Below, piece by piece: positions 10,140-19,194 of a stretch of DNA of 35,242 nt. How positions within the stretch are numbered: position 1 is the stretch's first letter; every line of letters starts with the position of its first letter. Source of the DNA: Aeromonas popoffii (GTDB taxonomy: Bacteria > Pseudomonadota > Gammaproteobacteria > Enterobacterales > Aeromonadaceae); NCBI RefSeq assembly GCF_000820025.1, contig NZ_CDBI01000019.1:1-35242 (forward strand). Direction: 5' to 3'. Both the position numbers and the translations under genes were made by a program. The notes under the pieces were generated by a model. That model ran no database searches and was not told the origin of the DNA. It saw nothing but the letters and a program-made list of their open reading frames with translations.

Positions 10140-10631
10140 GGTATAGGCCAGCAGCAGATTGGCCAGCATGGTCTCGTCGAGCTGGAAGCCCTGACCTTCC
10201 CGCAGCCGCTTTTCCCGCAATACCTGCTTGATCTGGGTCTCCAGCTTGTCGAACAAAATGCTGATGCGATCCCGCAGTCTATCGTGCTCACCCAGCAGGG
10301 CGTCGCCGTTGAGGATTCGGGTGATGCCGGGGTTGCGCTCGGCGAACACCAGCAGCAGTTGAAGGATATGATGGCAGCGGGCCATGGTGTCCTTCTCTTC
10401 GGCCATGATCAGGTTGACCCGTGACAGCAGGGAATCCTCGATAAAGTCGATCAGCCCCTCGAACATCCGCGCCTTGCTGGGAAAATGTCGATAGAGGGCT
10501 GCCTCAGAGACACCCACCTCGGCCGCCAGACGTGCCGTGGTGATACGCTGGCCAGGGCTGGTTTCCAGCATATGGGCGAGTGCTTGCAGGATCTGATCGC
10601 GCCGACTCTGTTTCTGATTACTGCTTGCCAT
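10035..10631 (-). CDS. slmA: Nucleoid occlusion factor SlmA (TetR family)
   Basis: This TetR-fold DNA-binding protein binds chromosomal sites and blocks FtsZ polymerisation over the nucleoid, so that division does not cut the chromosome. The 198-aa product matches the usual length. It has an N-terminal helix-turn-helix (residues ~10-55: [36 protein letters not shown]), followed by the helical FtsZ-binding and dimerisation domain ([30 protein letters not shown]). AGGGG lies 5 bases before the ATG at 10631. It is the last gene of a coaBC-dut-slmA unit, 68 bases after dut, as in E. coli. Its final 35 codons are the unit repeated twice more downstream. Confidence 0.97.
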   Translation of the reverse strand: MASSNQKQSRRDQILQALAHMLETSPGQRITTARLAAEVGVSEAALYRHFPSKARMFEGLIDFIEDSLLSRVNLIMAEEKDTMARCHHILQLLLVFAERNPGITRILNGDALLGEHDRLRDRISILFDKLETQIKQVLREKRLREGQGFQLDETMLANLLLAYTEGRISQFVRSEFKLKPTAGFEDQWLFIRSQLLQS

Positions 10632-10699
10632 GGATTCCCCTAAAAAAACAATGGCTTGATTCTATTATCAGGCACAGGCCAAAGGGCCGGTGTGGTCTG

Positions 10700-11158
10700 T
10701 TATTGGCGACCAGAAGAACCAAAACCGCCTTCACCCCGTTCACTCTGATTGAACTCATCGACCAGTTGGAAGCTGGCCTGAACCACCGGCATGATCACCA
10801 GCTGGGCGATGCGCTCGCCGGGTTGCATGGTGAAGCTATCGTTGCCACGGTTCCAGACCGAGACCATCAGCTGGCCCTGGTAATCGGAATCGATGAGGCC
10901 CACCAGGTTGCCCAGCACTATGCCGTGCTTATGGCCGAGGCCGGAGCGGGGCAAAATGGTGGCACACAGAGCCGGATCCTGAATGTGGATGGCCAGACCG
11001 GTCGGTACCAGTGTGGTATCGCCCGGTGCCAAGGTGATGGGCGCATCCAGCAGGGCGCGCAGGTCCATACCGGCAGAGCCCGGTGTGGCATAGGCAGGCA
11101 GCGGGTACTCGGTGCCGATGCGGGCATCCAGAATCTTCAATTCAATTTGTGTTGTCAT
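10700..11158 (-). CDS. dut: Deoxyuridine 5'-triphosphate nucleotidohydrolase (dUTPase)
   Basis: It hydrolyses dUTP to dUMP and pyrophosphate, which keeps uracil out of DNA and supplies dUMP for thymidylate synthesis. It is a cytoplasmic homotrimer. The 152-aa protein shows all conserved motifs: [35 protein letters not shown] with the catalytic Asp, [10 protein letters not shown], and the C-terminal flexible motif [12 protein letters not shown] chose the ATG at 11158, giving [15 protein letters not shown] in line with the E. coli start. An upstream TTG would add six residues without homology. It sits between coaBC and slmA on one strand. Confidence 0.97.
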   Translation of the reverse strand: MTTQIELKILDARIGTEYPLPAYATPGSAGMDLRALLDAPITLAPGDTTLVPTGLAIHIQDPALCATILPRSGLGHKHGIVLGNLVGLIDSDYQGQLMVSVWNRGNDSFTMQPGERIAQLVIMPVVQASFQLVDEFNQSERGEGGFGSSGRQ

Positions 11159-11247
11159 GGATAGTTCGTTTTTCAATGAGTTCTTGTGTGGAGACCCAGC
11201 ATGTTCAGTGCGGTCTGTGTCGTCGTGAATCGTTCGCCTGCCGGATG

Positions 11248-12450
11248 TTAGCCTCGGTAGTGGCGTGCAATCAGGGCGATGAGGTGACGGGCCAGCGTCA
11301 GCTTATCGGCCAGCGGCAAAGGGGCTTGCCCCCCTTGCCAGAAGACGGTCAGGGCATTGTCATCGGCATTGAAGCCCTGACCCGCGCGGGACACGTCGTT
11401 GGCGGCGATCATGTCCAGCCGCTTACGCTGCAGTTTATCGAGGGCGTATTGTTCCACATCCACGGTTTCGGCGGCAAATCCGACGGTGAAGGGCTTTTCT
11501 GACAGTGCTCCTACGGCGGCGATGATGTCTGGATTTTTGACCAGGGTCAGCACCATCTGGTCGTTGTCGCCGGTCTTCTTGATCTTCTGGTCGGCGATCT
11601 GCTCGGGGCGATAGTCGGCCACGGCGGCGCACCCAATGAAGAGATCGCAGCTGGCCACACGGTTCATCACCGCCTGATGCATCTGCTCGGCGCTTTCCAC
11701 ATCGACTCGCGCTACTCCGCTCGGTGTCGACAGGGCGACCGGGCCGCTCACCAGCGTCACCTCGGCACCCGCCTCACGGGCAGCGCGGGCGATGGCGTAG
11801 CCCATCTTGCCGGAACTGTGGTTGCTGATGTAGCGCACCGGATCCAGTGCCTCGCGGGTTGGTCCTGCGGTGAGCAGCAGCCTGACGCCCGCCAGCAGTG
11901 GCTCGGTGGCCAGTTGCTGGCAGCTGCGCTCCACCAGCTCCAAGGGATCCAGCATCCGGCCCGGGCCCACGTCGCCACAGGCCTGGCTGCCAGAATCTGG
12001 CCCCCACAGCAGGATACCGCGGCTGGCCAGGGTCTTGAGGTTGGCCTGAGTGGCAGCGTTAAGATACATCTGCTGGTTCATGGCGGGGGCCAGTGCCACC
12101 GGTGCCGGTGTCGCCAGACAGAGGGTGGTCAGCAGCTCGTCAGCCATGCCAGCGGCCATGCGGGCCATCAGGTTGGCGCTGGCCGGGGCGATCAGTACCA
12201 AATCCGCCCACTTGGCCAGCTCGATATGGCCCATGCCCGCTTCGGCGGCAGGATCCAGCAGGCTGTCTGCCACCGGATGGCCGGAGACGGCTTGCAGGGT
12301 CAGCGGCGTGATGAACTCCTTGGCGGAGCGGGTCATCACCACCCTTACCTCGGCTCCCTGATCTTTCAGGCGGCGTACCAGTTCGGCACTCTTGTAGGCG
12401 GCGATCCCGCCACTGACACCCAACAGGATGCGTTTATCGGCCAATCTCAT
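11248..12450 (-). CDS. coaBC: Bifunctional phosphopantothenoylcysteine decarboxylase / phosphopantothenate-cysteine ligase
   Basis: This bifunctional enzyme of coenzyme A synthesis (also called Dfp) joins cysteine to 4'-phosphopantothenate using CTP, then decarboxylates the product. The 400-aa protein has the N-terminal flavoprotein CoaC half (residues ~1-185). It carries the FMN-site segment [15 protein letters not shown], the catalytic His in [20 protein letters not shown], the substrate motif PAMNQQMY and the active-site Cys in [13 protein letters not shown]. The CoaB half follows ([21 protein letters not shown], with KIKKTG near residue 290). It is divergent from radC across 147 bases and heads the coaBC-dut-slmA unit. 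coaD, the next-but-one step of the pathway, is also in this window. Confidence 0.97.
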   Translation of the reverse strand: MRLADKRILLGVSGGIAAYKSAELVRRLKDQGAEVRVVMTRSAKEFITPLTLQAVSGHPVADSLLDPAAEAGMGHIELAKWADLVLIAPASANLMARMAAGMADELLTTLCLATPAPVALAPAMNQQMYLNAATQANLKTLASRGILLWGPDSGSQACGDVGPGRMLDPLELVERSCQQLATEPLLAGVRLLLTAGPTREALDPVRYISNHSSGKMGYAIARAAREAGAEVTLVSGPVALSTPSGVARVDVESAEQMHQAVMNRVASCDLFIGCAAVADYRPEQIADQKIKKTGDNDQMVLTLVKNPDIIAAVGALSEKPFTVGFAAETVDVEQYALDKLQRKRLDMIAANDVSRAGQGFNADDNALTVFWQGGQAPLPLADKLTLARHLIALIARHYRG

Positions 12451-12597
12451 CTGCTGCTTCTCTTCCGGCTCACTCTGACTGGTCGGCTAAGATACCACAG
12501 GCAAGGGATGACGACAGAGGCTGACATGAGGGACTTGTGGTCGGGGGCGTGCAATTTTTTGCTATGTTTTTTCTCAACAGGGATGAGGGAGAGACAA

Positions 12598-13272
12598 ATG
12601 AGCATCAAGGAGTGGCCGGAAGATGAACGACCCCGAGAGAAGCTGTTGCGCCAGGGGCCCGGCACCTTGTCCGATGCCGAGTTGCTGGCCATCTTTCTGC
12701 GCACCGGCGTTAATGGACTGAGCGCGGTGGATCTCTCGCGCAAGCTTTTGAATCAATTCGGCTCTTTGCGCAGCTTGCTGGGGGCGGATCAGCGGGCATT
12801 TTGCGAGGCGCATGGCCTGGGCCCTGCCAAATATGCCCAGCTGCAGGCGGTGCTGGAGATGGGCAAGCGTCATCTGGCCGAACAGCTGCAACGGGGCGAT
12901 GCGCTCACCTCGCCCCAGCTGACCCGGGACTATCTGCAGGCCCAGCTGCGGGATCGGCCGCGAGAGGTGTTCGCCTTGTTGCTGCTGGACAACCAGCACA
13001 GAGTGATTCAATTCGTTGAACTTTTTTACGGAACCCTCGACTCGGCGAGCGTCTGGCCCAGAGAAATCGTGCAGATCGCGCTCAAACATAATGCAGCCGC
13101 CGTGATTCTGGCGCATAATCACCCGTCCGGCGTGGCCGAGCCCAGTCGGGCCGACCGCCAGATCACGGATCGGATCTTGGCCGCCTTGGCCCTGATCGAT
13201 ATCAGAGTGCTGGATCACTTGGTGATCGGTGATGGCATCACGGTTTCTTTTGCAGAGCGTGGTTGGTTGTAA
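12598..13272 (+). CDS. radC: RadC family protein (UPF0758, JAMM/MPN+ domain)
   Basis: The 224-aa protein is of the RadC/YicR family. It has an N-terminal helix-hairpin-helix-like region ([25 protein letters not shown]) and a C-terminal JAMM metalloprotease-like domain with the metal motif [17 protein letters not shown]. Despite the name, a role in repair is not established, and its biochemical activity is uncertain. I chose the ATG at 12598 ([16 protein letters not shown]) because GGGAGAG sits 4 bases upstream and the start matches homologues. An in-frame ATG at 12583 is possible. A much longer open frame upstream lies antisense to coaBC and is not coding. radC precedes rpmB-rpmG, as in E. 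coli. Confidence 0.95.
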   Translation: MSIKEWPEDERPREKLLRQGPGTLSDAELLAIFLRTGVNGLSAVDLSRKLLNQFGSLRSLLGADQRAFCEAHGLGPAKYAQLQAVLEMGKRHLAEQLQRGDALTSPQLTRDYLQAQLRDRPREVFALLLLDNQHRVIQFVELFYGTLDSASVWPREIVQIALKHNAAAVILAHNHPSGVAEPSRADRQITDRILAALALIDIRVLDHLVIGDGITVSFAERGWL

Positions 13273-13293
13273 CTGGCTCTGGCACTGTATTAG

Positions 13294-13322
13294 TTGATCT
13301 TTGATCACGGATGCTGTATAAA
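13294..13322 (+). promoter_or_regulatory. Promoter of rpmB-rpmG
   Basis: TTGATC (13294-13299) and TATAAA (13317-13322) are separated by 17 bases, 86 bases upstream of the rpmB start. This is a good sigma-70 match for a strongly expressed ribosomal protein operon. Confidence 0.65.
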
Positions 13323-13407
13323 ATGCCGCCTTCTGTTTGCCCCGCAATCGAAGGCCAGCGGGGCAGATATTTGCTCGAGCAATGAAGTAAGATTTGGAGA
13401 GACTGAC

Positions 13408-13644
13408 ATGTCTAGAGTATGCCAAGTAACCGGCAAGCGCCCGGCAGTTGGTAACAACCGTTCGCACGCTAACAACGCTACCAAGCGTCGTTTCCTGCCG
13501 AACCTGCACACTCACCGTTTTTGGGTTGAGGGTGAAAAACGCTTCGTAAGTCTGCGCGTATCCGCAAAAGGCATGCGTATCATCGACAAGCGTGGCGTTG
13601 AAGTGGTTCTGGCTGAACTGCGCGCCAGCGGTGTTAAGGTATAA
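13408..13644 (+). CDS. rpmB: 50S ribosomal protein L28
   Basis: This is large-subunit ribosomal protein bL28. The 78-aa length equals that of E. coli. The conserved start [20 protein letters not shown] and the basic core ([16 protein letters not shown], then [18 protein letters not shown]) are clear. The start is fixed by GGAGA, 8 bases before the ATG at 13408. An upstream-extended frame is open but non-homologous. rpmG follows after 11 bases. Confidence 0.98.
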   Translation: MSRVCQVTGKRPAVGNNRSHANNATKRRFLPNLHTHRFWVEGEKRFVSLRVSAKGMRIIDKRGVEVVLAELRASGVKV

Positions 13645-13655
13645 GGAATTAGATC

Positions 13656-13823
13656 ATGGCTAAAGGTATTCGCGAGAAAATTCGTCTGAACTCCAGCGCC
13701 GGTACTGGTCACTTCTATACCACTACCAAGAACAAGCGCACCATGCCCGAAAAAATGGAGATCAAAAAGTTTGATCCCGTTGTTCGTCAGCATGTGATCT
13801 ACAAAGAAGGCAAAATCAAGTAA
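13656..13823 (+). CDS. rpmG: 50S ribosomal protein L33
   Basis: This is large-subunit ribosomal protein bL33, 55 aa ([20 protein letters not shown], then [20 protein letters not shown], then [12 protein letters not shown]). It lacks the paired CxxC zinc-binding cysteines found in some L33 paralogues, so it is a C-minus form like the E. coli protein. AAGGA lies 8 bases upstream of the ATG at 13656. It is co-transcribed with rpmB and ends at a strong terminator. Confidence 0.98.
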   Translation: MAKGIREKIRLNSSAGTGHFYTTTKNKRTMPEKMEIKKFDPVVRQHVIYKEGKIK

Positions 13824-13840
13824 TCTCTTGGTTTTGTCTC

Positions 13841-13869
13841 AAAAACCCGGCCTTGTGCCGGGTTTTTTT
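13841..13869 (+). terminator. Terminator of rpmB-rpmG
   Basis: AAAAACCCGGC (13841-13851) pairs with GCCGGGTTTTT (13857-13867) around a 5-base loop, 17 bases past the rpmG stop, ending in T residues. Confidence 0.92.
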
Positions 13870-13913
13870 ATGGCTGGAATTCAGTACACTGCCGGTTCGA
13901 AGGGAGGCTTGCC

Positions 13914-14369
13914 ATGTTCAGATTGAGCCGCAAAGGCTGGAATAACGTGATCATAGTGGCCGTACTGGCGGTGATCACTCTGCTGCACCGGTTGGAGACA
14001 GCCCAGCAGGAGAACAGCGCACAGCGTGCCCGTCCCCTGCTGCCGGACAGCGCCGTTGTGCTCACCTGGCAGGGACCTAGCTGGCAGATCGAGCGCATCG
14101 GTCAGGGCTGGCGCAGCGGGCCGGATCTGGGGCTTAGCAGTGCCCAGCTGGCCGCTCACATCGAAGAGTGGCAGGGGTGGCTATTGCCACCGGGTGGTGC
14201 AGTGCGGGGGGCGCCGGTCACCCTCAAGATATGGATCGCCGGTCAGAGCGATCCGATAGAAGTGGGGCTCTATCAGGACAGTGGCCAGTTTGCCGCTCTG
14301 CTGCCTCCATCGACCTGGCTCAGCCTGAGTCAGGAGCAGTACCGCAGCTTGTTGCGTCCCACCCCCTAA
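13914..14369 (+). CDS. Hypothetical membrane-anchored protein (151 aa)
   Basis: I do not recognise this family. After a short basic N terminus (MFRLSRKGWNN) a single hydrophobic segment spans residues ~12-25. This suggests an uncleaved anchor with the rest in the periplasm. The soluble part is Gln/Leu/Pro-rich with several Trp residues (VVLTWQGPSWQIERIGQGW, HIEEWQGWLLPPG) and could form a small beta-rich domain. GGGAGG lies 6 bases before the ATG. The gene sits 24 bases before mutM and is probably co-transcribed with it, after the rpmG terminator. The context suggests a conserved passenger rather than a repair partner, but no function can be given. Confidence 0.75.
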   Translation: MFRLSRKGWNNVIIVAVLAVITLLHRLETAQQENSAQRARPLLPDSAVVLTWQGPSWQIERIGQGWRSGPDLGLSSAQLAAHIEEWQGWLLPPGGAVRGAPVTLKIWIAGQSDPIEVGLYQDSGQFAALLPPSTWLSLSQEQYRSLLRPTP

Positions 14370-14393
14370 TCCATTTTCGAGCGAGAGGACCCT

Positions 14394-15206
14394 ATGCCTG
14401 AATTACCGGAAGTCGAAGTCAGCCGCCAGGGCATCTCTCCCTGGCTCACCGGCATCAAGGTCACTCGTGTCGTGGTGCGGGATGGTCGGTTGCGCTGGCC
14501 GGTGCCGGGCGAAATCCAGGAGCTGGTGGATCTCACCATCCACAGGGTCGGCCGCCGAGCCAAGTACCTGCTGCTGGAGACCGACTTTGGCACCGCCATC
14601 CTGCACCTGGGTATGTCGGGCAGTCTGCGGGTGCTGGATATCGGCACCCCGGCCGAGAAACACGATCACGTGGACATAGAGCTCGCTAACGGCAAGCTGC
14701 TGCGGCTCAATGATCCGCGCCGCTTCGGGGCCCTGCTGTGGACCCGTGAACCGGCTGAGGCACACGCCCTGCTGGCCAAGCTGGGGCCGGAACCGCTGAC
14801 CCAGGCCTTCAGCGCCGACTATCTGCAGGGGCGCGCCAAGGGTCGCAGCACCGCCATCAAGACTTTCCTGATGGATAATCATGTGGTGGTCGGGGTTGGC
14901 AACATCTACGCCAACGAGGCGCTCTATGCCGCTGGTATTCATCCCAAGCGGGCGGCGGGCAACATCAGTGCCGAGCGGCTGGCGACTCTGGTGGGCGAGA
15001 TCAAGCGGGTGCTGGCCGAGGCCATCAAGCAGGGCGGCACCACCCTCAAGGATTTCACCAGCGCTGATGGCAAGCCGGGCTATTTCGTGCAGCAGTTGCA
15101 GGTCTATGGGCGGGGTGGTCAGCCCTGTTTTCATTGTCACACTCTGCTCAGTGAAATCCGGCTAGGGCAGAGAACCACGGTGTTTTGCTCCCACTGCCAG
15201 CGCTGA
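14394..15206 (+). CDS. mutM: Formamidopyrimidine-DNA glycosylase
   Basis: This bifunctional base-excision repair glycosylase/AP lyase (Fpg) removes 8-oxoguanine and formamidopyrimidines. The 270-aa protein starts [14 protein letters not shown], in which Pro2 is the Schiff-base nucleophile and Glu3 the general acid after Met removal. The conserved Lys of the beta-hairpin ([12 protein letters not shown] region), the helix-two-turn-helix segment [20 protein letters not shown] and the C-terminal zinc finger (CFHC at the start, CSHC at the end) are all visible. GAGAGG lies 5 bases before the ATG. Its position between rpmG and coaD follows the E. coli order. Confidence 0.98.
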   Translation: MPELPEVEVSRQGISPWLTGIKVTRVVVRDGRLRWPVPGEIQELVDLTIHRVGRRAKYLLLETDFGTAILHLGMSGSLRVLDIGTPAEKHDHVDIELANGKLLRLNDPRRFGALLWTREPAEAHALLAKLGPEPLTQAFSADYLQGRAKGRSTAIKTFLMDNHVVVGVGNIYANEALYAAGIHPKRAAGNISAERLATLVGEIKRVLAEAIKQGGTTLKDFTSADGKPGYFVQQLQVYGRGGQPCFHCHTLLSEIRLGQRTTVFCSHCQR

Positions 15207-15321
15207 ATGACCGTTATTTTGGCCTGAAACGGCCAAGTTGTAAGAGAGTATTTCCAGTCTGTTGAAGATATGCGCACCCGTCACTAGTATCTCGACCGTT
15301 CAGGCAGTTTGAGAAAATAAA

Positions 15322-16263
15322 ATGACAGCTAAATCAATAGACTGGGATCATTTATCCCGGCATGGGCACTATTGTGCCCAAAAAATGGCCCGCTTCCTCT
15401 ATCCCGATGACAGCGCCCGCAAGACCTTCAATCGCGCCAAGTTCGTGCTGCGCAGCCTGCTCTATCGGCAGCAGCTGAGCCGGGTATTCGAGCTGTTTCA
15501 GGCCGAACCCCTCAAGGCTCTGCCTGCCCACTATCCCGAGCTGCTCGACAAGCCGATGCGGCCCTACCGTTTTGCCAACTCTACTGCGACCGAACGGGCC
15601 GAGATGCTGGAAAACCACTACCGGCTGCTGCTGGCCCATTATCCGGCGCTGATCGATCCGCTCTATCTGGGGGAAGGCATAGCGCTTGGTCACTATCCCG
15701 AGAGCGAGTGCCGCATCGTGCTGCGCCACGATGGCACCTTCCGGCGCGAGGCCGAGCTGGCGCTCTCCATCGTCGATCGACAGGGCAAGCGCCTCTACAC
15801 CTGCGCCTTCTCGCTGGCGGGTACCCCCAATAAGCTGGCCCTGGTGATCGGTTCTGTGCAGGGGCCCGAGCCCTGCGTCGAGCAGGCGCAGGACAAGGTA
15901 CGGGCGCTCACCAAGGAGGGTCAGGGCCTGAGGCCCAAGTCGCTGGTGGTGATGCTGGTGATGCTGCTGGCCGAGGCGATGGGGGCCGAGCATATCTCGG
16001 CGGTGCGGATGAAGGCGCACATCTACCAGGCCAGGCGCTACAGCAAGAAGAAGAAAGCCTGTCTGCAGGCGGATTATGACGAGCTTTGGCAGGAGTTTGG
16101 CGCTGTGGATCTGGATGACAACTTCGTGCGGTTGCAGCCTGCCCAGCGCAAACCGCTGGAGGAGGTCGCTTCCAAGAAGCGGGCCATGTACCGGCGTCGC
16201 TACGAGTGGCTCGACACGCTGGCGCTCTCCTGCCAGCAGATGCTGGCTCGCCAGGCCAGCTGA
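15322..16263 (+). CDS. VirK/YbjX family protein (DUF535)
   Basis: The 313-aa protein matches the DUF535 (VirK/YbjX/SrfC-like) family. Family members have been linked to outer-membrane remodelling and resistance to antimicrobial peptides, but their biochemistry is unknown. Family-like segments include AKFVLRSLLYRQQLSRVFEL near residue 35, MLENHYRLL near 93, ECRIVLRHDGTFRREAELAL near 133, IGSVQGP near 178, RPKSLVVMLVMLLAEAMGAE near 206, and the basic stretch YSKKKKACLQADYDELWQE. No signal peptide or convincing membrane helix is seen. It is inserted between mutM and coaD and has its own 5' region and terminator. Being next to LPS core genes fits an envelope role, but that is inference. Confidence 0.85.
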   Translation: MTAKSIDWDHLSRHGHYCAQKMARFLYPDDSARKTFNRAKFVLRSLLYRQQLSRVFELFQAEPLKALPAHYPELLDKPMRPYRFANSTATERAEMLENHYRLLLAHYPALIDPLYLGEGIALGHYPESECRIVLRHDGTFRREAELALSIVDRQGKRLYTCAFSLAGTPNKLALVIGSVQGPEPCVEQAQDKVRALTKEGQGLRPKSLVVMLVMLLAEAMGAEHISAVRMKAHIYQARRYSKKKKACLQADYDELWQEFGAVDLDDNFVRLQPAQRKPLEEVASKKRAMYRRRYEWLDTLALSCQQMLARQAS

Positions 16264-16311
16264 TGGTCAATGCCTGCAAAGGCTGGCGGGATGCATGCGC
16301 TCCTCAAGAAA

Positions 16312-16341
16312 CAGGCTACCTTCGGGCAGCCTGATTTTTTT
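16312..16341 (+). terminator. UUCG-capped terminator of the DUF535 gene
   Basis: CAGGCT (16312-16317) pairs with AGCCTG (16328-16333), extended inside by a CC/GG pair closing a TTCG tetraloop, with one mismatch. It is followed by A and seven T residues. It sits directly beside the stop codon of convergent coaD. Confidence 0.85.
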
Positions 16342-16343
16342 GA

Positions 16344-16919
<576 letters not shown>

Positions 16920-17047
16920 CTAAGTTTGGTCGTTCAAATCGGTGTCGCCAGGCGTCTTCGCTTGAGAATAGCCCTGCATCAGGCAAGAATACCCGCACCG
17001 CGCATCAAGCCTCCTTGCATTGGTGACAGGGAGCAAAGGGATTTTTT

Positions 17048-18091
17048 ATGAAACGTATTCTGGTAGTACGCAACGACAAGATTGGTGACTTCATGCTGGC
17101 CTGGCCGAGTTTTGCCATGCTCAAGCGTTCCATGGATTGTCATGTGACTGCCCTGGTTCCCGCCTACACGGCGCCGTTGGCCCGCCTCTGTCCCTGGATC
17201 GACGAGATCATTCTGGATCCGGGCTCACGGGCCGACAAGGAACAGCAACGTGCCTTGCAGGCGCGCATCAAGGCGGCCGCCTTTGATGCCTCCATCTGCC
17301 TCTTCTCCAACTCCCGTAATGCCATGCTGGTATGGAAGGCGCACATCCCTTACCGGTTGGCTCCTGCCACCAAGCTGGCCCAGGTGCTCTACAACCAGCG
17401 GCTGATCCAGCGTCGCTCCCGCTCCCAGAAACCGGAGTACGAATACAACCTGGATTTGGTGCGCCGCTTCCTCGCCGACCAGCAGGTGAGCGTGGTAGAG
17501 CCGCAGGGCCCTTACCTCAGTGTCGATCCCCTGCGCCTGCAGCAGGTGCGCGAGCAGGTCGCCACCCGATTAAAGCTGGATGCCAACCGCCCCTGGCTGA
17601 TGGTACATGCCGGCAGCGGCGGCTCGGCCAACAACCTCTCCATCGAGCAGTACGCCCGCCTCATCATCAAGCTCAATCAGGCCTGCCCCGAGTTGCAGTG
17701 CATACTGACGGCGGGGCCGGGGGAGGAGAGGGTCGCCGAACAGCTGGCAGCCGAGCTGCTGGCCCACGGCGGCAACGGCTGGATCTACCGCTCTGACGAG
17801 GGGCTGCCCACGTTCTGCCAGGTGATGGCCAATGCCGCCCTGTTCGTGGCGGGCAGCACGGGGCCGTTGCATATAGCGGCGGCGCTGGATGTGCCCACTG
17901 TAGGGTTCTTCCCGGCGCACCGCTCGGCCACCCCGCTGCGCTGGCGTCCGCTCAACAGTGAGGGGCGCCACCTGGCGTTCAGCCCGCCGGAAGACAGCGA
18001 TCATCCGCAAGACATGAGCCAGCTCGATCCCAAGACAATGGCGACGGCGATCGCTCGCTGGGCACCGCCCTTCTGGCGGACAGAGCGCTGA
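17048..18091 (+). CDS. Glycosyltransferase family 9 (heptosyltransferase-like)
   Basis: The 347-aa protein is a GT-B glycosyltransferase of the WaaC/WaaF/RfaQ (GT9) family, probably transferring a heptose to the LPS inner core on the cytoplasmic face of the inner membrane. The N-terminal domain starts MKRILVVRNDKIGDFMLAWP. The C-terminal nucleotide-sugar site shows WLMVHAGSGGSANNLSIEQY near residue 180 and the family signature FVAGSTGPLHIAAALDVPTVGFF near 270. It differs clearly from the WaaF at 19195, so it could be a heptosyltransferase I or III, but I cannot choose between them. AAAGGG lies ~7 bases before the ATG. An 11-bp tandem repeat covers its stop codon. Confidence 0.88.
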   Translation: MKRILVVRNDKIGDFMLAWPSFAMLKRSMDCHVTALVPAYTAPLARLCPWIDEIILDPGSRADKEQQRALQARIKAAAFDASICLFSNSRNAMLVWKAHIPYRLAPATKLAQVLYNQRLIQRRSRSQKPEYEYNLDLVRRFLADQQVSVVEPQGPYLSVDPLRLQQVREQVATRLKLDANRPWLMVHAGSGGSANNLSIEQYARLIIKLNQACPELQCILTAGPGEERVAEQLAAELLAHGGNGWIYRSDEGLPTFCQVMANAALFVAGSTGPLHIAAALDVPTVGFFPAHRSATPLRWRPLNSEGRHLAFSPPEDSDHPQDMSQLDPKTMATAIARWAPPFWRTER

Positions 18092-18107
18092 CAGAGCGCT
18101 GACAGAT

Positions 18108-18137
18108 GCAGACAGGGCCCCGAGGGGCCCTGTCTGC
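18108..18137. terminator. Long GC-rich palindrome between convergent LPS genes
   Basis: A perfect 14-bp inverted repeat (18108-18121 with 18124-18137, core GGGCCCC/GGGGCCC) with only GA between the arms lies between the GT9 gene stop and the convergent WaaE-like gene stop. There is no U-tract on either strand, so it may act as an mRNA 3'-end stabiliser or a non-canonical terminator. Confidence 0.5.
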
Positions 18138-18164
18138 TCATGGGGGTTGGCTCGACAGTGGGGA

Positions 18165-18953
18165 TTATCGGGGGGGCTGATCCGGCGCCTGCGGCTGCTG
18201 GCGGATCCAGAGGTCGGCGTACTTCACGAAGGTGGAGTGGGCCGACAGTATGGCCAGCAAGAGTCCCTGCTTGCCATCCAGGAAGCCCGCTTTGAGCAGG
18301 TACATCTTGAGGAAGCAGCCTAGCGCATGCACCAGTCCCTGGCTGAGGGAGCCCTTCTTGCCACGGGCGGTGCGTTGATCGGCCCAGGCTCTGGCATAGC
18401 TGGCGGACTTCACCAGATAGTGCTCCAGATCCCGATAGGTGAAGTGGAGCAGGTCACCATGGAGATTGACGATCTTCATGTTGGCACGCACCTCCACCTT
18501 TTCGTGCACCAGCACCTCGTTGTAGCTGGTCAGTGTCTTGGGGTAGAGGCGCAGCACCCGATCCGGATACCAGCCGCTGTGGCGGATGAAACGGCCAAAC
18601 ACCCAGGAGAGGCGGGGGATCGAGTAGATGGTATCGCTGGCCGGGTTGGCCATGACGGTGGCGATGGCCGCTTTCAGCTCAGGGGTGAGCCGCTCGTCGG
18701 CATCCAGCCACAGCACCCACTCTGACTGGACATGGGATTGGGCGAGCCGGCGCTGGCGACCGAAGCCCGGCCATACCGGGTTGACGAAGAAGCGGGCGCC
18801 AAATTCGGCGGCGATGGCAGGGGTTTCGTCCTGACTGCCTGAGTCCATGATGACGATCTCGTCCACCAGGCCATCGAGGGAAGCGAGGCAGGCTCTCAGG
18901 TTTTCGGCTTCATTCTTGACGATCAGGACGGCCGCCAGGGTCGGTTTTTTCAC
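18165..18953 (-). CDS. waaE: LPS core glycosyltransferase family 2, WaaE/KdtX-like
   Basis: The 262-aa GT-A family 2 enzyme resembles WaaE/KdtX. In Klebsiella and Serratia that enzyme adds beta-1,4-glucose to heptose I of the LPS inner core. The N terminus ([20 protein letters not shown], then [14 protein letters not shown]) is the nucleotide-sugar fold. [12 protein letters not shown] near residue 80 supplies the DxD metal motif, and [16 protein letters not shown] and [11 protein letters not shown] follow as in the family. The start appears to be GTG at 18953, since no in-frame ATG fits the homology, and its ribosome-binding site is weak. It is divergent from waaF and convergent with the GT9 gene. 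The exact acceptor is inferred. Confidence 0.82.
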   Translation of the reverse strand: MKKPTLAAVLIVKNEAENLRACLASLDGLVDEIVIMDSGSQDETPAIAAEFGARFFVNPVWPGFGRQRRLAQSHVQSEWVLWLDADERLTPELKAAIATVMANPASDTIYSIPRLSWVFGRFIRHSGWYPDRVLRLYPKTLTSYNEVLVHEKVEVRANMKIVNLHGDLLHFTYRDLEHYLVKSASYARAWADQRTARGKKGSLSQGLVHALGCFLKMYLLKAGFLDGKQGLLLAILSAHSTFVKYADLWIRQQPQAPDQPPR

Positions 18954-19194
18954 GGATTAAGGACTCTTGTTGGCGCCCGGCGGGCGGGCCATGCTCGAAT
19001 TGGCGCCCATTCTAGCCTAAAACGGCAGGCGGAGCATGGTTCCGGCACCCGCTGTGTGTAGTGTTCAAACAGACTCTTTTTTGGCGTGAGCGCGTGTGAT
19101 ACGGGGATCTTCTGTTATTTCTCGGGCCATTCTTCGGGCATAATCTCGGCCAGTAACGATTAACCGCAGGGCTTGGCCCCAAGAGACGCGTGAG

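Noticed and set aside
11677..12597. N-terminal extension of RadC (about 300 residues)
   Set aside because: The frame is open but lies antisense to coaBC, and RadC homologues start at the ATG near 12598 with a good ribosome-binding site.
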